Counted from the first letter of the stretch, positions 1-9,809 are shown. The stretch: 12,706 nucleotides of DNA from Rodentolepis nana (GCA_900617975.1 UZAE01001546.1:1-12706), one strand, 5' to 3'. The notes: a model not told the origin generated them from the sequence alone. Made by a program: numbers and translations.

Positions 1-1894
1 ACCCCCCACCTCCTTTTAAGTTGCTCTCTTCTTTTGTGTCTTATATCTTGCTTCTTGTCTCCTTTTAGAAATTTCTGTGTAAGTAAATTAACGACCACCA
101 CTGGTTAGAGAAGAGAAGACCGCTATCGGAAAGCGGCATTTGGAAATAATACCGTACCGGCAACGATGGACCGCAGAGCTTTTAATTACGCATTTTTAGA
201 TGTGAAATTTAGGAGATTGGGAGATAGAGTTAAGAGAATTACTGAGAGTCAATCAGTTGTGTTGGTTAACTTAGATATACCGGAAGAATGCTTTCAATTT
301 GCAGCATTTGAAAAAAAAACTATTGCGGTTTGAGAATTGGAGTCAGAAGTTAGATGAAGATTTAAAAGCATGGAACCTTCAACACAACGACTTAATAATG
401 CGAAAATACTTTGTCAGTGTCAGTACTTCCAACGTTCTACATTTTCCCTTACCTTTGTGAATCTAGTCAATATGAGTCATTCAAAATGACTTAGTGTATT
501 TTTCTATTTACTGACGAACATATTCGTTTTTGCCAGGATATGACGTAGGTTACCGATAGTTGCAAACCCGTGCGCCGTTTCTTTAAAATCCCGATTCATT
601 GGCAGTAAGAATAAGGGCATTTGCAGCATTAAATCGATAATAATTTTAATAATGCATATGCTTCTATACGTTATAATTTCCGTTATCATGGTTTTCTGTC
701 CAAATTTTGAAAAAAATTCGTTTTTTTAACTAAAATACTCCTTGAGCCCTATTCGTCTTCAGTCTCATTTCAATATCATTTTTTCTCTTAGTGGATGCTC
801 CAAGGCCCTTCAAAGGTGAAGATAGGTGGTTAAGGCTGCAATGAAACTCCCAAAACTGATTTTGAGAGAGAGGGAGAGGGGGAATCGTTCTGCCAACGTA
901 CAGACAGACATTGTCTTGTTTTAAATATATCCCTTCTGAAAGAAAAATCTGGACTTCTATCCTTTAATTTCTGTATCAGTTCTCACTATTGCCATTTAGC
1001 CCAGTTTAAGCATTTGACAATGGTTCATTTCACGAACACCCTATCAACTACGTAGAGGAAATTTGAAAAGGATCAACCCTGGCTAGGCTTAAGAGGTTGG
1101 AGAAGGAGATTGATTTGGAGACAGTCATTATTTTCACCCACTAACGTGGTGGCAGAATTAGCAATCTAGTGTTATCAAGACAGCAAAGAAATAGGTGTGA
1201 TTCTTCCTCTTCCTCTAAACTGAGAGCTGATGCGACAGCACTTGACTAGGAGCTTCAAAGTTCCACGACGGCTCCTTCGTAGATAACAAAAAATCCCCTT
1301 GTAAGTCGTCCAGCTTTTGACGAATCGTTTAAAGTCCTATAGCATGAGTTAAACATTTTTGACAAAATTTAACATTGACGGAGTGCAAGCACTTGACCAC
1401 AAATCCCATTAATGGTCTGATAACATAAGAAGCTTTCAAGGTCCAACAAAAGTTAAGTAGCTTAAAGTGTCTGACGTGATTCTTGTCCGCTTTGGGATTG
1501 GATATTTTTACCTTTAAAAGTAAAATGCAACCGATTGCTCATAAATAGTCATCAGCAATTCGTCCAGTAGGAAAAACACATAGTGCTATTTCTTTCACAA
1601 TGTCTAACCACTAACGGAGCACACATATTTGTTAGTGAAATGCCCTATTGCCTATTGGTACCCCTAATTCAGTAATAAAAGCGACGGCAAATTGTATGAC
1701 GATCGATTATTCCAATCCAGTCTACTTCGTATCGACACACAATATTTGGGTGTGCAAGTCTGTGTTGTTAAAATGAGTCACTCTCACAAGATCAACTGCT
1801 CATAAAGGAGATGGACGAAGATAGATCACTTGTATTCCAGTTAATATTTAGTACTTGAGTAGGAATAAAGAAGGAAAAAGGAGAATAATGCGAA

Positions 1895-1909
1895 GTGTGT
1901 GTGTGTGTG
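1895..1909. repeat. GT dinucleotide microsatellite
   Basis: Seven GT units plus a final G, inside purine-rich DNA. It is a simple-sequence repeat with no associated gene and is likely length-polymorphic. Confidence 0.9.
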
Positions 1910-3070
1910 AAACGGAGTTCGTTAGAGGTGACAAGATCTGATGAAAGGGGCTCCTTATCCGGTGCACACCGTTAATTTTAATGAGGTAGTTAGAACAGAG
2001 CAGCTCTAACCTTTGCAGGGTCATAAATTGTCATATGAATGAAGCTGACAAGAAAATTAAATTGCGGGTTTGTTAAAATTATAGGTCCTTGTAATTAATT
2101 TAATTGTACTTTAAATTTGTAATCAAAACCCAGTCTCACTCAATTGCAAGAATTTCTTGTGATTGTGTCAATGGGAGTGTGCTTAAATACAATTCGGGAA
2201 ATTTAGTTGATAATTTAATTATTGTTTCGTGAATTCAATTGAAATGAACAAATTGTTTAACTTCTATGATACCTCGTGGAATATAAATAGCAATCGTCAT
2301 GGCGGGCATCTGGATCAACAGAAGCGAAATAGATCAATTTGAGGTCCTTTTAATGTGATAGTTTAATGCGACATTACAACTCTTTTGGTCTAAATTCCAA
2401 TTCCAAGTTAATGAATCTATTAACAATTGGACAACAGCCATCGAAATATAGTTGGACTTTTTCGGCCCCACACCGAGCTCATCTTTGCAGACTTCATTCA
2501 GGCGTTCTGCAGTCTCGGCTTACTATACATCCATGTTTTGGACTGCTAGTTAATAGCTTGGGTCAGACTAAATAAACATCCCATTTATTTCAGTCAACAT
2601 TTCTTGTACGCCTACCATAATTGGAACTGACGTCAACGAGGATAAATAGGGGGTTAAAAAAAGAACTAAAAATTGCAAAGTCTGAAGCAAGTTAAATTTG
2701 AGGCCTATTACATTTCTTTCTCATTGCGTTTTCACAAAAAATGTGACACAATTCACTGATTTCCGTAAAGTTCCAAGACAGAAGAAAGACGGTTTCAGCA
2801 GTAGCTGGCATCTCAATGTGAGGGCTGGTGAAATACTTTATAAAAAGAGTTATGGAATGGCATTTGGGTAGAAATAATGATCGCTGTAAGCACCTAGCAC
2901 TCAGATACCCATTATGTGGATGTAATTAGAAGTGATTTTACAAAATTCACTACTAAAAACACTAACAGCGTCTGAATTAGTTAGAAAAACATCCTCCTCA
3001 CTTGATAAAACTAGTTCAACAAAAAATTCATTTTCATAAAATTTATAGGGTCGTCAATTGGGAAGTGTGA

Positions 3071-3109
3071 GGGAGAGGGGTGGGACAAGGAAGGAGAGGG
3101 GGGGAGGGG
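3071..3109 (+). repeat. G-rich tract, possible G-quadruplex
   Basis: Consecutive G-runs (GGG, GGGG, GGG, then seven Gs, A, four Gs, T) on the plus strand, just beyond the predicted Axin poly(A) site. With four or more runs of at least three Gs it meets the usual pattern for an intramolecular G-quadruplex. It is one of five similar tracts in the window, all G-rich on the plus strand. Confidence 0.7.
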
Positions 3110-3159
3110 TATGAATAGGGGTGTATATATATCCCAAGCAATTACGAGTACGTATGAGT

Positions 3160-3309
3160 CTTGGATAAGTCGTCTGTTCTGTTTATTAAATCCTGAAGCA
3201 TATAATAAAAGGAATAGAGGGAAGGAAGTTTGACTGAGCTGATTACCCTGTAGTTCCATGTTTGAATTAGTAGATAGATCAATCTCTCTCTCTCTCTCGC
3301 ACACACACA
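3160..3309 (-). other. Axin 3' untranslated region (predicted)
   Basis: Sequence between the Axin stop codon and a likely cleavage zone about 10-30 nt after the AATAAA at 3187-3182. In the sense direction it opens with TG and GA dinucleotide repeats that touch the stop codon, followed by mixed sequence. The exact cleavage site is inferred, and no clear GT-rich downstream element could be singled out. A longer 3' UTR using a more distal signal is possible. Confidence 0.5.
3182..3187 (-). terminator. Poly(A) signal AATAAA for Axin
   Basis: A canonical AATAAA on the minus strand (TTTATT on plus), about 120 nt after the Axin stop codon. It is the first such hexamer on the sense strand after the last exon, so it is the most economical poly(A) signal. 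Actual use is inferred. Confidence 0.6.
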
Positions 3310-3310
3310 C
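3283..3310. repeat. Compound microsatellite (TC)8-GC-(AC)5 touching the Axin stop
   Basis: Eight TC units, then GC, then five AC units on the plus strand. Read in the Axin sense direction this is TG repeats, then GA repeats, starting directly at the stop codon. The last base of the TAG stop (position 3310) is part of the AC run. Confidence 0.9.
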
Positions 3311-3439
3311 TACTGTTCTACTCTCTCCACCTTCGCGACAACTTTGCCTTCCCACAGCGGTAGAACAGCGTCATCGTTGGAGATTTCCTGATGCACTACG
3401 CCAGAATCAAATTCATCGGAGGTGGTCTTAAAGAAAAAC
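3310..3439 (-). CDS. axin: Axin, last exon: C-terminal half of DIX domain and stop
   Basis: Axin scaffolds APC, GSK3, CK1 and beta-catenin in the cytoplasmic destruction complex. Its C-terminal DIX domain polymerises head to tail and binds the Dishevelled DIX domain. This exon follows a strong acceptor on the minus strand (T-rich tract ending TTTCAG, AG at 3441-3440). Its first G completes an Arg codon begun in the previous exon. The 42 following residues start FFFKTTSDEFDSGVV and end KVVAKVERVEQ before TAG at 3312-3310. This aligns with the end of animal Axins (vertebrate form roughly YYFKKVSDEFDCGVVFEEV, then VLPVFEEKIIGKVEKVD). The shared SDEFD, GVV, DDAVLP/EDEAVLP and GKV core makes the call secure. 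Vertebrate Axins have Phe where this protein has His in GVVH. Dishevelled and DIXDC1 also have DIX domains, but the match here is specifically to Axin, and in Dishevelled DIX is N-terminal. Confidence 0.95.
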
Positions 3440-4734
3440 CTGAAATAAAAAAAGACACAGTGGTTGGAGAGCAAGTTTAATGCCAAGTGCCACAATACCG
3501 CAGAATGGTAAAATGTCACTTTCTATTTCGTTACGGGAAAAAAAGGAAGCCAAACATGGAGGAAAACACCACACTCTCCTCCTCTAACCATTGCTGACCA
3601 GATAGATTAGTGTTAGTCAAAGGTCAGTGTATGTTAACCAGTGAGGAAAGGAATGAGGTAGATAAAAAAACGTCATTTGCACTGCGAAATACGAGGTGAG
3701 AATTTTGGTGACTTTGGGGCCTGCTATTCACTTGTTGTTACCCCTGAGATTTAAATGCCCTAAGTGGAGAGAACAGAAGTGCCAATCGAAACTCAATAAG
3801 CATAGTTTGCCATAAAAAGCACGAAAAGAAGCCAGCGTAGTGTTAGACATATAACCCTACTTATCCCGGAGCTCAATAGTAGATATAGTAATTATTTTCA
3901 TGCAAAAAATAGCCTTTAGATGGCAGAGAAAACAACAAGACGAAAATGGGATGTTATAAAACAAACTTGAAAATTGGAATTTGCGCTCACATAGGAATAC
4001 TTACTTCATAAGATGAAAGAGTCGGCAATACGATAAAGTCAGCACAGATGGAAGACAGAGTTAGACGTTAGTAGACATGAGAAGGGGCACATGATTTTAG
4101 GTATTAAAGCCAAAAATAAGGGAGGCATGGAAAGAAATAAAAAAAGTTAATAGAACTTGGTTAAGAACAGGCAACCAATTAACACATTTATAAACAACCA
4201 GCCAACTGGACCGACGAACGTGTGGAATGATTTCAAAGTAGTCCCTATTCATAATAACGAGACAAAGAGACGATCAAAAATATACATCACCAGTCTTTAA
4301 TTCCAAGTATTGAGGGATGTCAAGCAACTTCACTTCGTTCGAAGAGAGATGCACAGAGCTAATAAAAAAGATCTTGAGATGTTTACTCTCTTTTAAGGGG
4401 GCACTGAGTTATGAGAAACTAACTTTACCAGCGCAAAAAAACTGAATCATGAAAGAAGCATGCACTTGTTTGAAGCCAGAATCACCATTGACACTACTAC
4501 GAGATTCTTGTCCCCAAGTCCCATAATAAATTTCAAAACGATTTCAGAAATTTCAAGCAAACATTGATGAAATCAAAAGGTCACTTCTCAACTGCCTTAA
4601 GCGTGTTCCAACTTGGGTAGCTACCTGACAGCACATACAGGTACCATAATTCGTTTCTGCAATATGCTAAACTTTTCCATATAACTTCCTTATCTCAAAT
4701 TGTACCACTGTACTGATTCGGATATTGCCCAAAT

Positions 4735-4754
4735 GGGAGTGGGGGGGGAGGGGG
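4735..4754 (+). repeat. G-rich tract in DIX intron
   Basis: GGG, then eight Gs, A, five Gs, then TAG, on the plus strand. It meets a loose G-quadruplex pattern, is C-rich in Axin pre-mRNA and G-rich on the transcribed strand. The following GAGCAGGAGGAA-like purine stretch resembles the one after the tract at 9243. Confidence 0.7.
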
Positions 4755-4913
4755 TAGAAACAAGGAGCAGGAGGAAGAGAACTAAGAGGGTTCGCCACAC
4801 ATATAAATGGCCGACATCGGCATTGATGATGTTCTTGATGACAGCATAACGTCGGCAATGCAGCGGTACCGTCGGATTGGTATTTGTGCGGTGAAGTTGG
4901 CGGTGCATGTCAC

Positions 4914-4974
4914 TGTGCTCCACTCGCGCCCGCCAACCCGCCCGCTCTGGCCGCTGCTCGCCCGCTTGTTTGCA
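4914..4974. promoter_or_regulatory. CpG-dense, GC-box-rich patch inside intron
   Basis: A compact stretch with about nine CpG dinucleotides in some 50 bp, set in AT-rich intron. On the minus strand it contains GGGCGGG and GGCGGGCG, which match the GC-box consensus bound by Sp/KLF factors. A TATAAAT lies nearby on the plus strand at about 4802, but it overlaps the only ATG there. I see the sequence pattern. A role as enhancer or alternative promoter is inference. Confidence 0.35.
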
Positions 4975-5904
4975 GGTCAGAGTAAAACATCCCAGCAGCT
5001 ACTACTACCTCCACTCCAAGTTTGTGTACTTATGACATTTCAAAAGCGGAACTTTTGTCTGATTGTCTGAGCAGCAGCAGTGATTTAGAGTGGAGGAGAT
5101 AGAAAAAATATGAAATCAGGAGAATTAAAAGTAGAAATTTTCCACTTAATTTATAATTGGAAAATCAACTGTTTTTGTTTTGTTTTGTAATAAGTTTCAT
5201 AAATTTTCAGGGGGAATAGGGATTATTCATGGAGGAATTCCTTGTTCATATTATTAGAGAAGGAGAGCTTCCAAAAGTGATGAGCTCCAGGAGACAATTT
5301 AAATAGGATGCATCCTCAGAATTTCTGTTGAAATTTAAAACTAATTCACAAAAAAACTGGTAAATGGAGATAATATTTGTCTCTTTGTCAATTATTGAGA
5401 AGTTACCACCTAACTAAATCTTACAAAATAGATAATTAGAACGGCACCCATTTAATGGAAGCACAACTATTCTTGAAATGCGTTTGTAAACAAATGGTAA
5501 ATCGTGGAAAAAATCACAGAACACACACGCACCTAGTGAATTAAAATGAACTGCAATAAAGTAGTTTGTGGACAGCTAATACATTTTCGAGTTCATGAGG
5601 CGGAGTTTCGATTATACACGTTCGTCAAGTTTGCGAGCATCGACGAAATCCCGTGAATGCCATTACTAAACGTGATGCTCTCAAGTAGTAACGTTAAAAT
5701 CGGATTTTAAAATGTTCACGTCTTATTAGGGGAGCTAAAATGCTCATTGCCTATCTAAGGTGCTTCGAGAGGAAAAAAACATTTTCAATGATAAAGCATA
5801 TATCATTTTAATGCCACTGATATGCCGAGAGCTCAGAAAAAATAACCTAACTCAGAGGACTAGCAAAATCAGTGTTGGCATTTTCGCAGCAAAAGCAACA
5901 ATGA

Positions 5905-6130
5905 TAGGAACGCAGTAGCAGAAGCAAAATCGGCGGCAATCACGACCGCCTGCCAGTCGTCAGCTCTTCCCTACCTATCTCTCTCTCGTTGTCATCTTGC
6001 TGTCATTGTCGCCGTCGGTAGCGGCAATTTGACACCAAGGCAGGCGAGCGGTGGTGGACGCCTTCAACAACTACTACGAATAATGGTAGTAGCGGCGGTA
6101 TCGCGGCGGCATTCTGCTGTCTCCCCTGTC
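5905..6130. other. CGG/GC-rich patch inside DIX intron
   Basis: Markedly more GC-rich and CpG-rich than its surroundings, with repeated CGG and GCGGC units and two copies of CGGCAAT (5934-5940 and 6022-6028). The open frame at 6029-6232 that crosses it has no recognisable domain and no splice context, so I do not call a gene. It could be a regulatory block, an old transposon remnant or a compositional island. Confidence 0.35.
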
Positions 6131-6400
6131 ATAACAAACAGATCTCTACCAGCCAATACCTCTAAACCCTTCCCCACCCCTCGCCTTAACTACGGCTACT
6201 GCGTAGTACTGACGCATTTGACAAGAGATTAGTTCGTGAGTGCTCCCAATGACGCGCAGGGTTGTCAAATTTGCCGCCAGTGGGTGGACGGGTGAGAAGC
6301 AGTCATCATGTCCGACCGACTGTAAGAAATTTCCTCCACCTCCCAAACAAATCTCTTAAAATTTCACATCCATGGCCCTACCCCTCTGTCGTGCTATAAT

Positions 6401-6420
6401 GGGGGGGGGAGGGAGGGAGG
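6401..6420 (+). repeat. G-rich tract in DIX intron
   Basis: Nine Gs, then A-separated GGG, GGG and GG runs on the plus strand. This is a clear G-quadruplex-forming pattern, similar in build to the tracts at 3071, 4735 and 9388. Confidence 0.75.
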
Positions 6421-8513
6421 AGGAAGTATTAGCTGATATATGGGTCGTTGGAAGAAACGCAATATAGATTAGGGATTTAATTCTGATCACAAGACAGGAT
6501 CTAATAAATGGAACAGCCATCTTGATCCTGGCATTAAGCTTTTTGTGCATAGTTGGCGAAAGAATGCAAATATCTATTCGAGGATAACAGCCATAAGCTG
6601 TGGCTCTCATGTTATGATGACGTCCCCGTGTTCAAGATGGGTTTTGGAAAACGCTTGCCAAAATGAATTGCGGGGTTGTCATAAAAGATGTCTGGTAATT
6701 TCCATAATAATCTCCACAGGAAATTAAACTGCCATGGAAATGCTGAATTACGGATATAATTTGTAAGTTTGATGGTGACGTATTATTACAGACGCAACCA
6801 TGAAGATGCACTCAATTTAGGTATTCGCCACACTGTAACCTCATACGTGCGAAGTAGTGGTCAACTTCTCATTGAAAACGTTTTGGCAAAGCCAAAAAAA
6901 CCTATGGACACAGTGACTAATTATAAATTAATTTCATATTGAAAATAATGAGTCACCTCCCTTTTGACGGATTTATTAAAAAATAAGTGAGTTCAAACCA
7001 GATTGGGTCATCGAAATTGAACTATAAATAGTTCCTATAGGACAGATAATTGAGAGGAAATTTAAAACAAAGCTCCATTTTACTCTTTTCAATTCAATAT
7101 TATGCCTATTTTGATCGAACACTTCGCTAGATCAATCAAATCACTAAACTAAGTGAGAAATATAAATAGTTCAGCAGTTGTCGCTCTGTTTCTTTTTTGT
7201 CTAATATGATAATCAGAAATCCATTTGTGTGTACCAATTAATACAATTTTGTTATTTACTGCGTTAAAAGAGATGTAGATTTGCAAAATTAATATATGTA
7301 GACAAACGAAAATAAATTCAGCCAAATAAATAATCAATAATGACGCGACAGATTCTGCTTGCGTCATCTACAAGTCTAATGTATTCTAGCGCGCAAACAC
7401 CAACGATTGGGTCGTCGGGGCTTGTCAAACTGATTGATAGGTCTAAATAATCTATGCACGTATTTGTCCATTCTCTGGGTCAAATAAGTAATTATGAGAA
7501 AACAAGAATGTGGAATAAGAATACTACTATGCCTTAGATGTAGTATCCCAGGCATTTTAGCAAAACTATCCCTCCCACCTTTTATATAAAAGAACAAAAA
7601 GCATACTACTTAAAGTTATTTTAAGTTACCTGGCACGCACTTGGCCACTGTCGAGCGAGGAAAAAGAGAGGACTTAACCAATTAGAACTAGACTGGATGT
7701 TCCTTTAGTTCATTTTCTTTTAAAAAAGGACACTGCAGTGTTGTTATTGCTTGTATTTTTTACTTGTTTCAGAAACTCTTATTTCATTGAGTAGGAAATG
7801 ACTTTATCAACAAAAGAAGAAGTTGGTGAAGAGGAATAAGACCACTCCAAATCCTGTTGTAAGAACAAAAGATGATGGGTAAAAATCAAACAATTGAAAA
7901 AAAAAGCAGGAGAAGAAGAGGGAAGAGGGCAGAACTGAAAAGATATCTTGATTTGAACTTTTCTTATTGTGATGACGAACGTCAATCAAGAAGCAAGTAG
8001 GGGAAAAGGATTGTGAAATCGGGCTAATAAAAAAAAATGGGATAAGCTTCAATATTTTAAGAAGGAAAAATAAAGAGAATTTGTCAAACACATCTGAGGA
8101 AATAAATGGATATTTGATTAAAATGTTAATGGGAAAAAAAGAACATTCAATAAAGCATAAAACTTTTACGATGAGGACAATTTATCTAACTAGGTATACA
8201 TTTAAATAATATCTTTATTCACTATCAAAAGATATTGAAAAGTGGATATTTACACATATTAGAAACATTAGTTGGTGCTCAGAGCAATTCTACTCTATTT
8301 GAGCTTCGCATTAGAACGAGATGACAAGTTATAGTAAAGTTGGTCCCACGCCTCAGGCACAAATAAGGGAACCACTCTCCAAAAAAAACTAAGTATCGCG
8401 AGTGTTCCACACCATGTGCATTTTTGAACTTCAAGTAAAATGCGACTGAGACGGTTAAATGAGAAGCCTCCATATTAAATGAAATTGGTGAAATATTAAG
8501 GGCAATGCCTCAC

Positions 8514-8675
8514 CGGAAGAGGCCTTTCTTCGGAACCAAATGTTTGAATTGGCCAAGAGTGATGACATTGGACGGCCATTGACTTCGATAAGGAACCGGG
8601 TCGTCGCAGAGGTAGTAGCCGATGACCAATCCACCACCCGAATTTGATGATGATGCAACTGGAGATGATGTACAC
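8514..8675 (-). CDS. axin: Axin, internal exon: N-terminal half of DIX domain
   Basis: The exon is bounded by a strong acceptor (pyrimidine-rich tract ending CATTTTAG, AG at 8677-8676) and a donor CCG|GTGAGG. It is 162 nt long, entered and left with two bases of an Arg codon already used, so it fits both neighbours in frame. It encodes a Ser-rich linker, then the start of the DIX fold: LVIGYYLCDDPVPYR, ITLGQFKHLV and PKKGLF. These correspond to vertebrate Axin IVVAYYFCGEPIPYR, VTLGQFKELL and TKKGSYR. The first strands and the helix with the GQFK motif are therefore present, and the fold is completed by the exon at 3439-3310. Between YR and ITL the sequence is SQWPSNV, where vertebrate Axins carry a basic TLVRGRA-type segment. 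Confidence 0.95.
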
Positions 8676-9088
8676 CTAAAATGAGACAGAGAAGGTCTAG
8701 AGTTAAGAAAATTTTCAAGGCACCTATCAGTAGAATCGTGGTTGTCTAGTGCAACATGCAACTTTGTAACAAGAGTCAGATAAATACTAACTTAGACGAA
8801 TTTCCGACTGCAAACTAAACACTTTAAATAAAAAAAAGGAGAAGATCAAAGTAATCTGCGATCTTAGGGTTACTCCTTCCATCTTCCTTAATAAAAATCC
8901 AAATAATCACAAGGAAGACAGTTCATTTGTTTATCTAGTCACTCCTTGGTGCTTGAAGGAATGAAAAGACTTGGAATTTTTTTTAAAATCTCCATTGACT
9001 AATGCCTTCAAAGGCTTAATCTGTTAATTTCAGACAGGAGAGAAAACATTTCTCCGACTACGGAATTACAAATGCGCTCAAAAAGTCA

Positions 9089-9263
9089 ACTTCTTCTTCC
9101 TCTGCCTCCTCCACCTCCTCTTCCTCTATGAAAGACAACTACTCCAACCCCTCCCCAGACTTTGGCGCGCTCTTTCACTTTCTCTCTCTCTCTCTAGTCT
9201 TCTTCCCTTTAATTTTTTCGCGAGAAAAAGAGAGAAAGAAAAGGGGGGGGAGAGAGCAGGAGG
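9089..9263. promoter_or_regulatory. CT-rich then GA-rich block with promoter-like motifs
   Basis: A long CT-rich stretch (9089-9209) is followed by a GA-rich stretch (9224-9263), with a 10-nt inverted repeat at 9178-9187 and 9229-9238. Within it are TTTGGCGCGC at 9161-9170, an exact match to the E2F core TTTSSCGC, and TTTCGCGAGA at 9216-9225, one base from the TCTCGCGAGA element known from animal CpG promoters. A perfect 11-nt palindrome, CGGCATTGCCG, follows at 9280-9290. The clustering suggests an internal or antisense promoter, but this is inference. Short motifs can cluster by chance. Confidence 0.3.
9243..9250 (+). repeat. Short poly-G run
   Basis: Eight Gs on the plus strand ending the GA-rich block, followed by AGAGAGCAGGAGGAA, which resembles the purine stretch after the tract at 4735. 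It is too short alone for a G-quadruplex. Confidence 0.7.
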
Positions 9264-9387
9264 AACATCGGAAGTAAAACGGCATTGCCGACACAAAGAG
9301 CAAGAAGTAGGAATGTAAACGCGGCTAGTAAAACATACCTAATTATTCACCGATGTCGCTGTATTAACAGCAGGAGAAAGTCAAATT

Positions 9388-9412
9388 GGGGGGGGGGGGG
9401 GGAGGGGGTGGG
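9388..9412 (+). repeat. Long poly-G tract, strong G-quadruplex candidate
   Basis: Fifteen Gs, A, five Gs, T, three Gs on the plus strand: the longest homopolymer-based tract in the window. It lies on the template strand for Axin transcription. Its length makes it error-prone in sequencing, so the true G count is uncertain. Confidence 0.85.
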
Positions 9413-9809
9413 ACATTTTGTTCATAACTTAGAGGAGGCATAATGTGTTTTAGCTTCGAGATCAAGGGTCGAATTCGTCAATTAGCTCACATTCGGAACA
9501 TTAAAAAGTGAGTTCATATGCGATTCTGTAGAAGAACAGTTCCGGTCTTAATCTACTATGAACAAGGGATGACAATTTGACAATTTGGCTCTCCTTTATA
9601 ATAATTTACAAGAGAGAGGGACTCTCGCCGTGGTTTGAGAGGTAGCGACATGCGAAGTTTCTACGAAATTCTGCCAACACCCTTAGAAGCCAGATTTAAG
9701 GAACGAAATTGGCCATTACACTCACAAAGAAATGTGCAAGCTGACTTCTGGGACAGGTGCGTAAGGTATTGTCTCATCGGTAGAATAAATAAGACCTCAA
9801 AACTATTTA

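Larger units (their letters stand above)
1..3159. other. Intergenic DNA downstream of Axin, no convincing gene
   Basis: AT-rich sequence beyond the predicted Axin 3' end. It holds a short CT-rich leader (1-70), a GT microsatellite near 1895, and scattered short open frames with no recognisable domain. The open frame at 2366-2575 (69 codons) matches no family I know and has no splice or poly(A) context. A weak coding-like stretch at 109-460, interrupted at an A9 run, is described under findings. No RNA gene or mobile element was recognised here. Confidence 0.5.
3440..8513 (-). other. Axin intron splitting the DIX domain (5074 nt)
   Basis: The intron begins at a good donor (CCG|GTGAGG, GT at 8513-8512) and ends at TTTCAG (3441-3440). 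It interrupts the Arg codon in the middle of DIX. It is mostly AT-rich. On the Axin sense strand it holds several pyrimidine-rich blocks, which are purine-rich on plus, for example 7800-8060. Embedded in it are two G-tracts (near 4741 and 6401), a very CpG-rich patch (4914-4974) and a CGG-rich patch (5905-6130). The open frames seen on either strand are short and resemble no known protein. No intact transposon was recognised. Confidence 0.85.

Noticed and set aside
2366..2575. 69-codon plus-strand open frame in the intergenic region
   Set aside because: No recognisable domain, no splice or poly(A) context. Many frames of this length are expected by chance.
3011..3355. 114-codon minus-strand open frame overlapping the Axin end
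   Set aside because: It is a different frame from the DIX exon and runs through the microsatellite and the G-rich tract. It is a shadow of the true last exon and 3' UTR.
4807..5070. 87-codon plus-strand open frame
   Set aside because: It crosses the CpG-rich patch inside a well-supported Axin intron. It has no recognisable domain, and its length is explained by local GC richness reducing stop codons.
7779..8091. Minus-strand open frames rich in Phe, Leu and Ser
   Set aside because: They read the pyrimidine-rich side of a purine-rich intron block. The repetitive composition is a low-complexity artefact.
9178..9238. Hairpin from CT and GA tracts as a structural RNA gene
   Set aside because: Pairing is only simple-repeat complementarity with a 41-nt loop. 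There is no sign of a conserved RNA family.
9620..9660. Possible tRNA-like segment near GGTTTGAGAGG
   Set aside because: It lacks a proper B box, acceptor stem and cloverleaf spacing.
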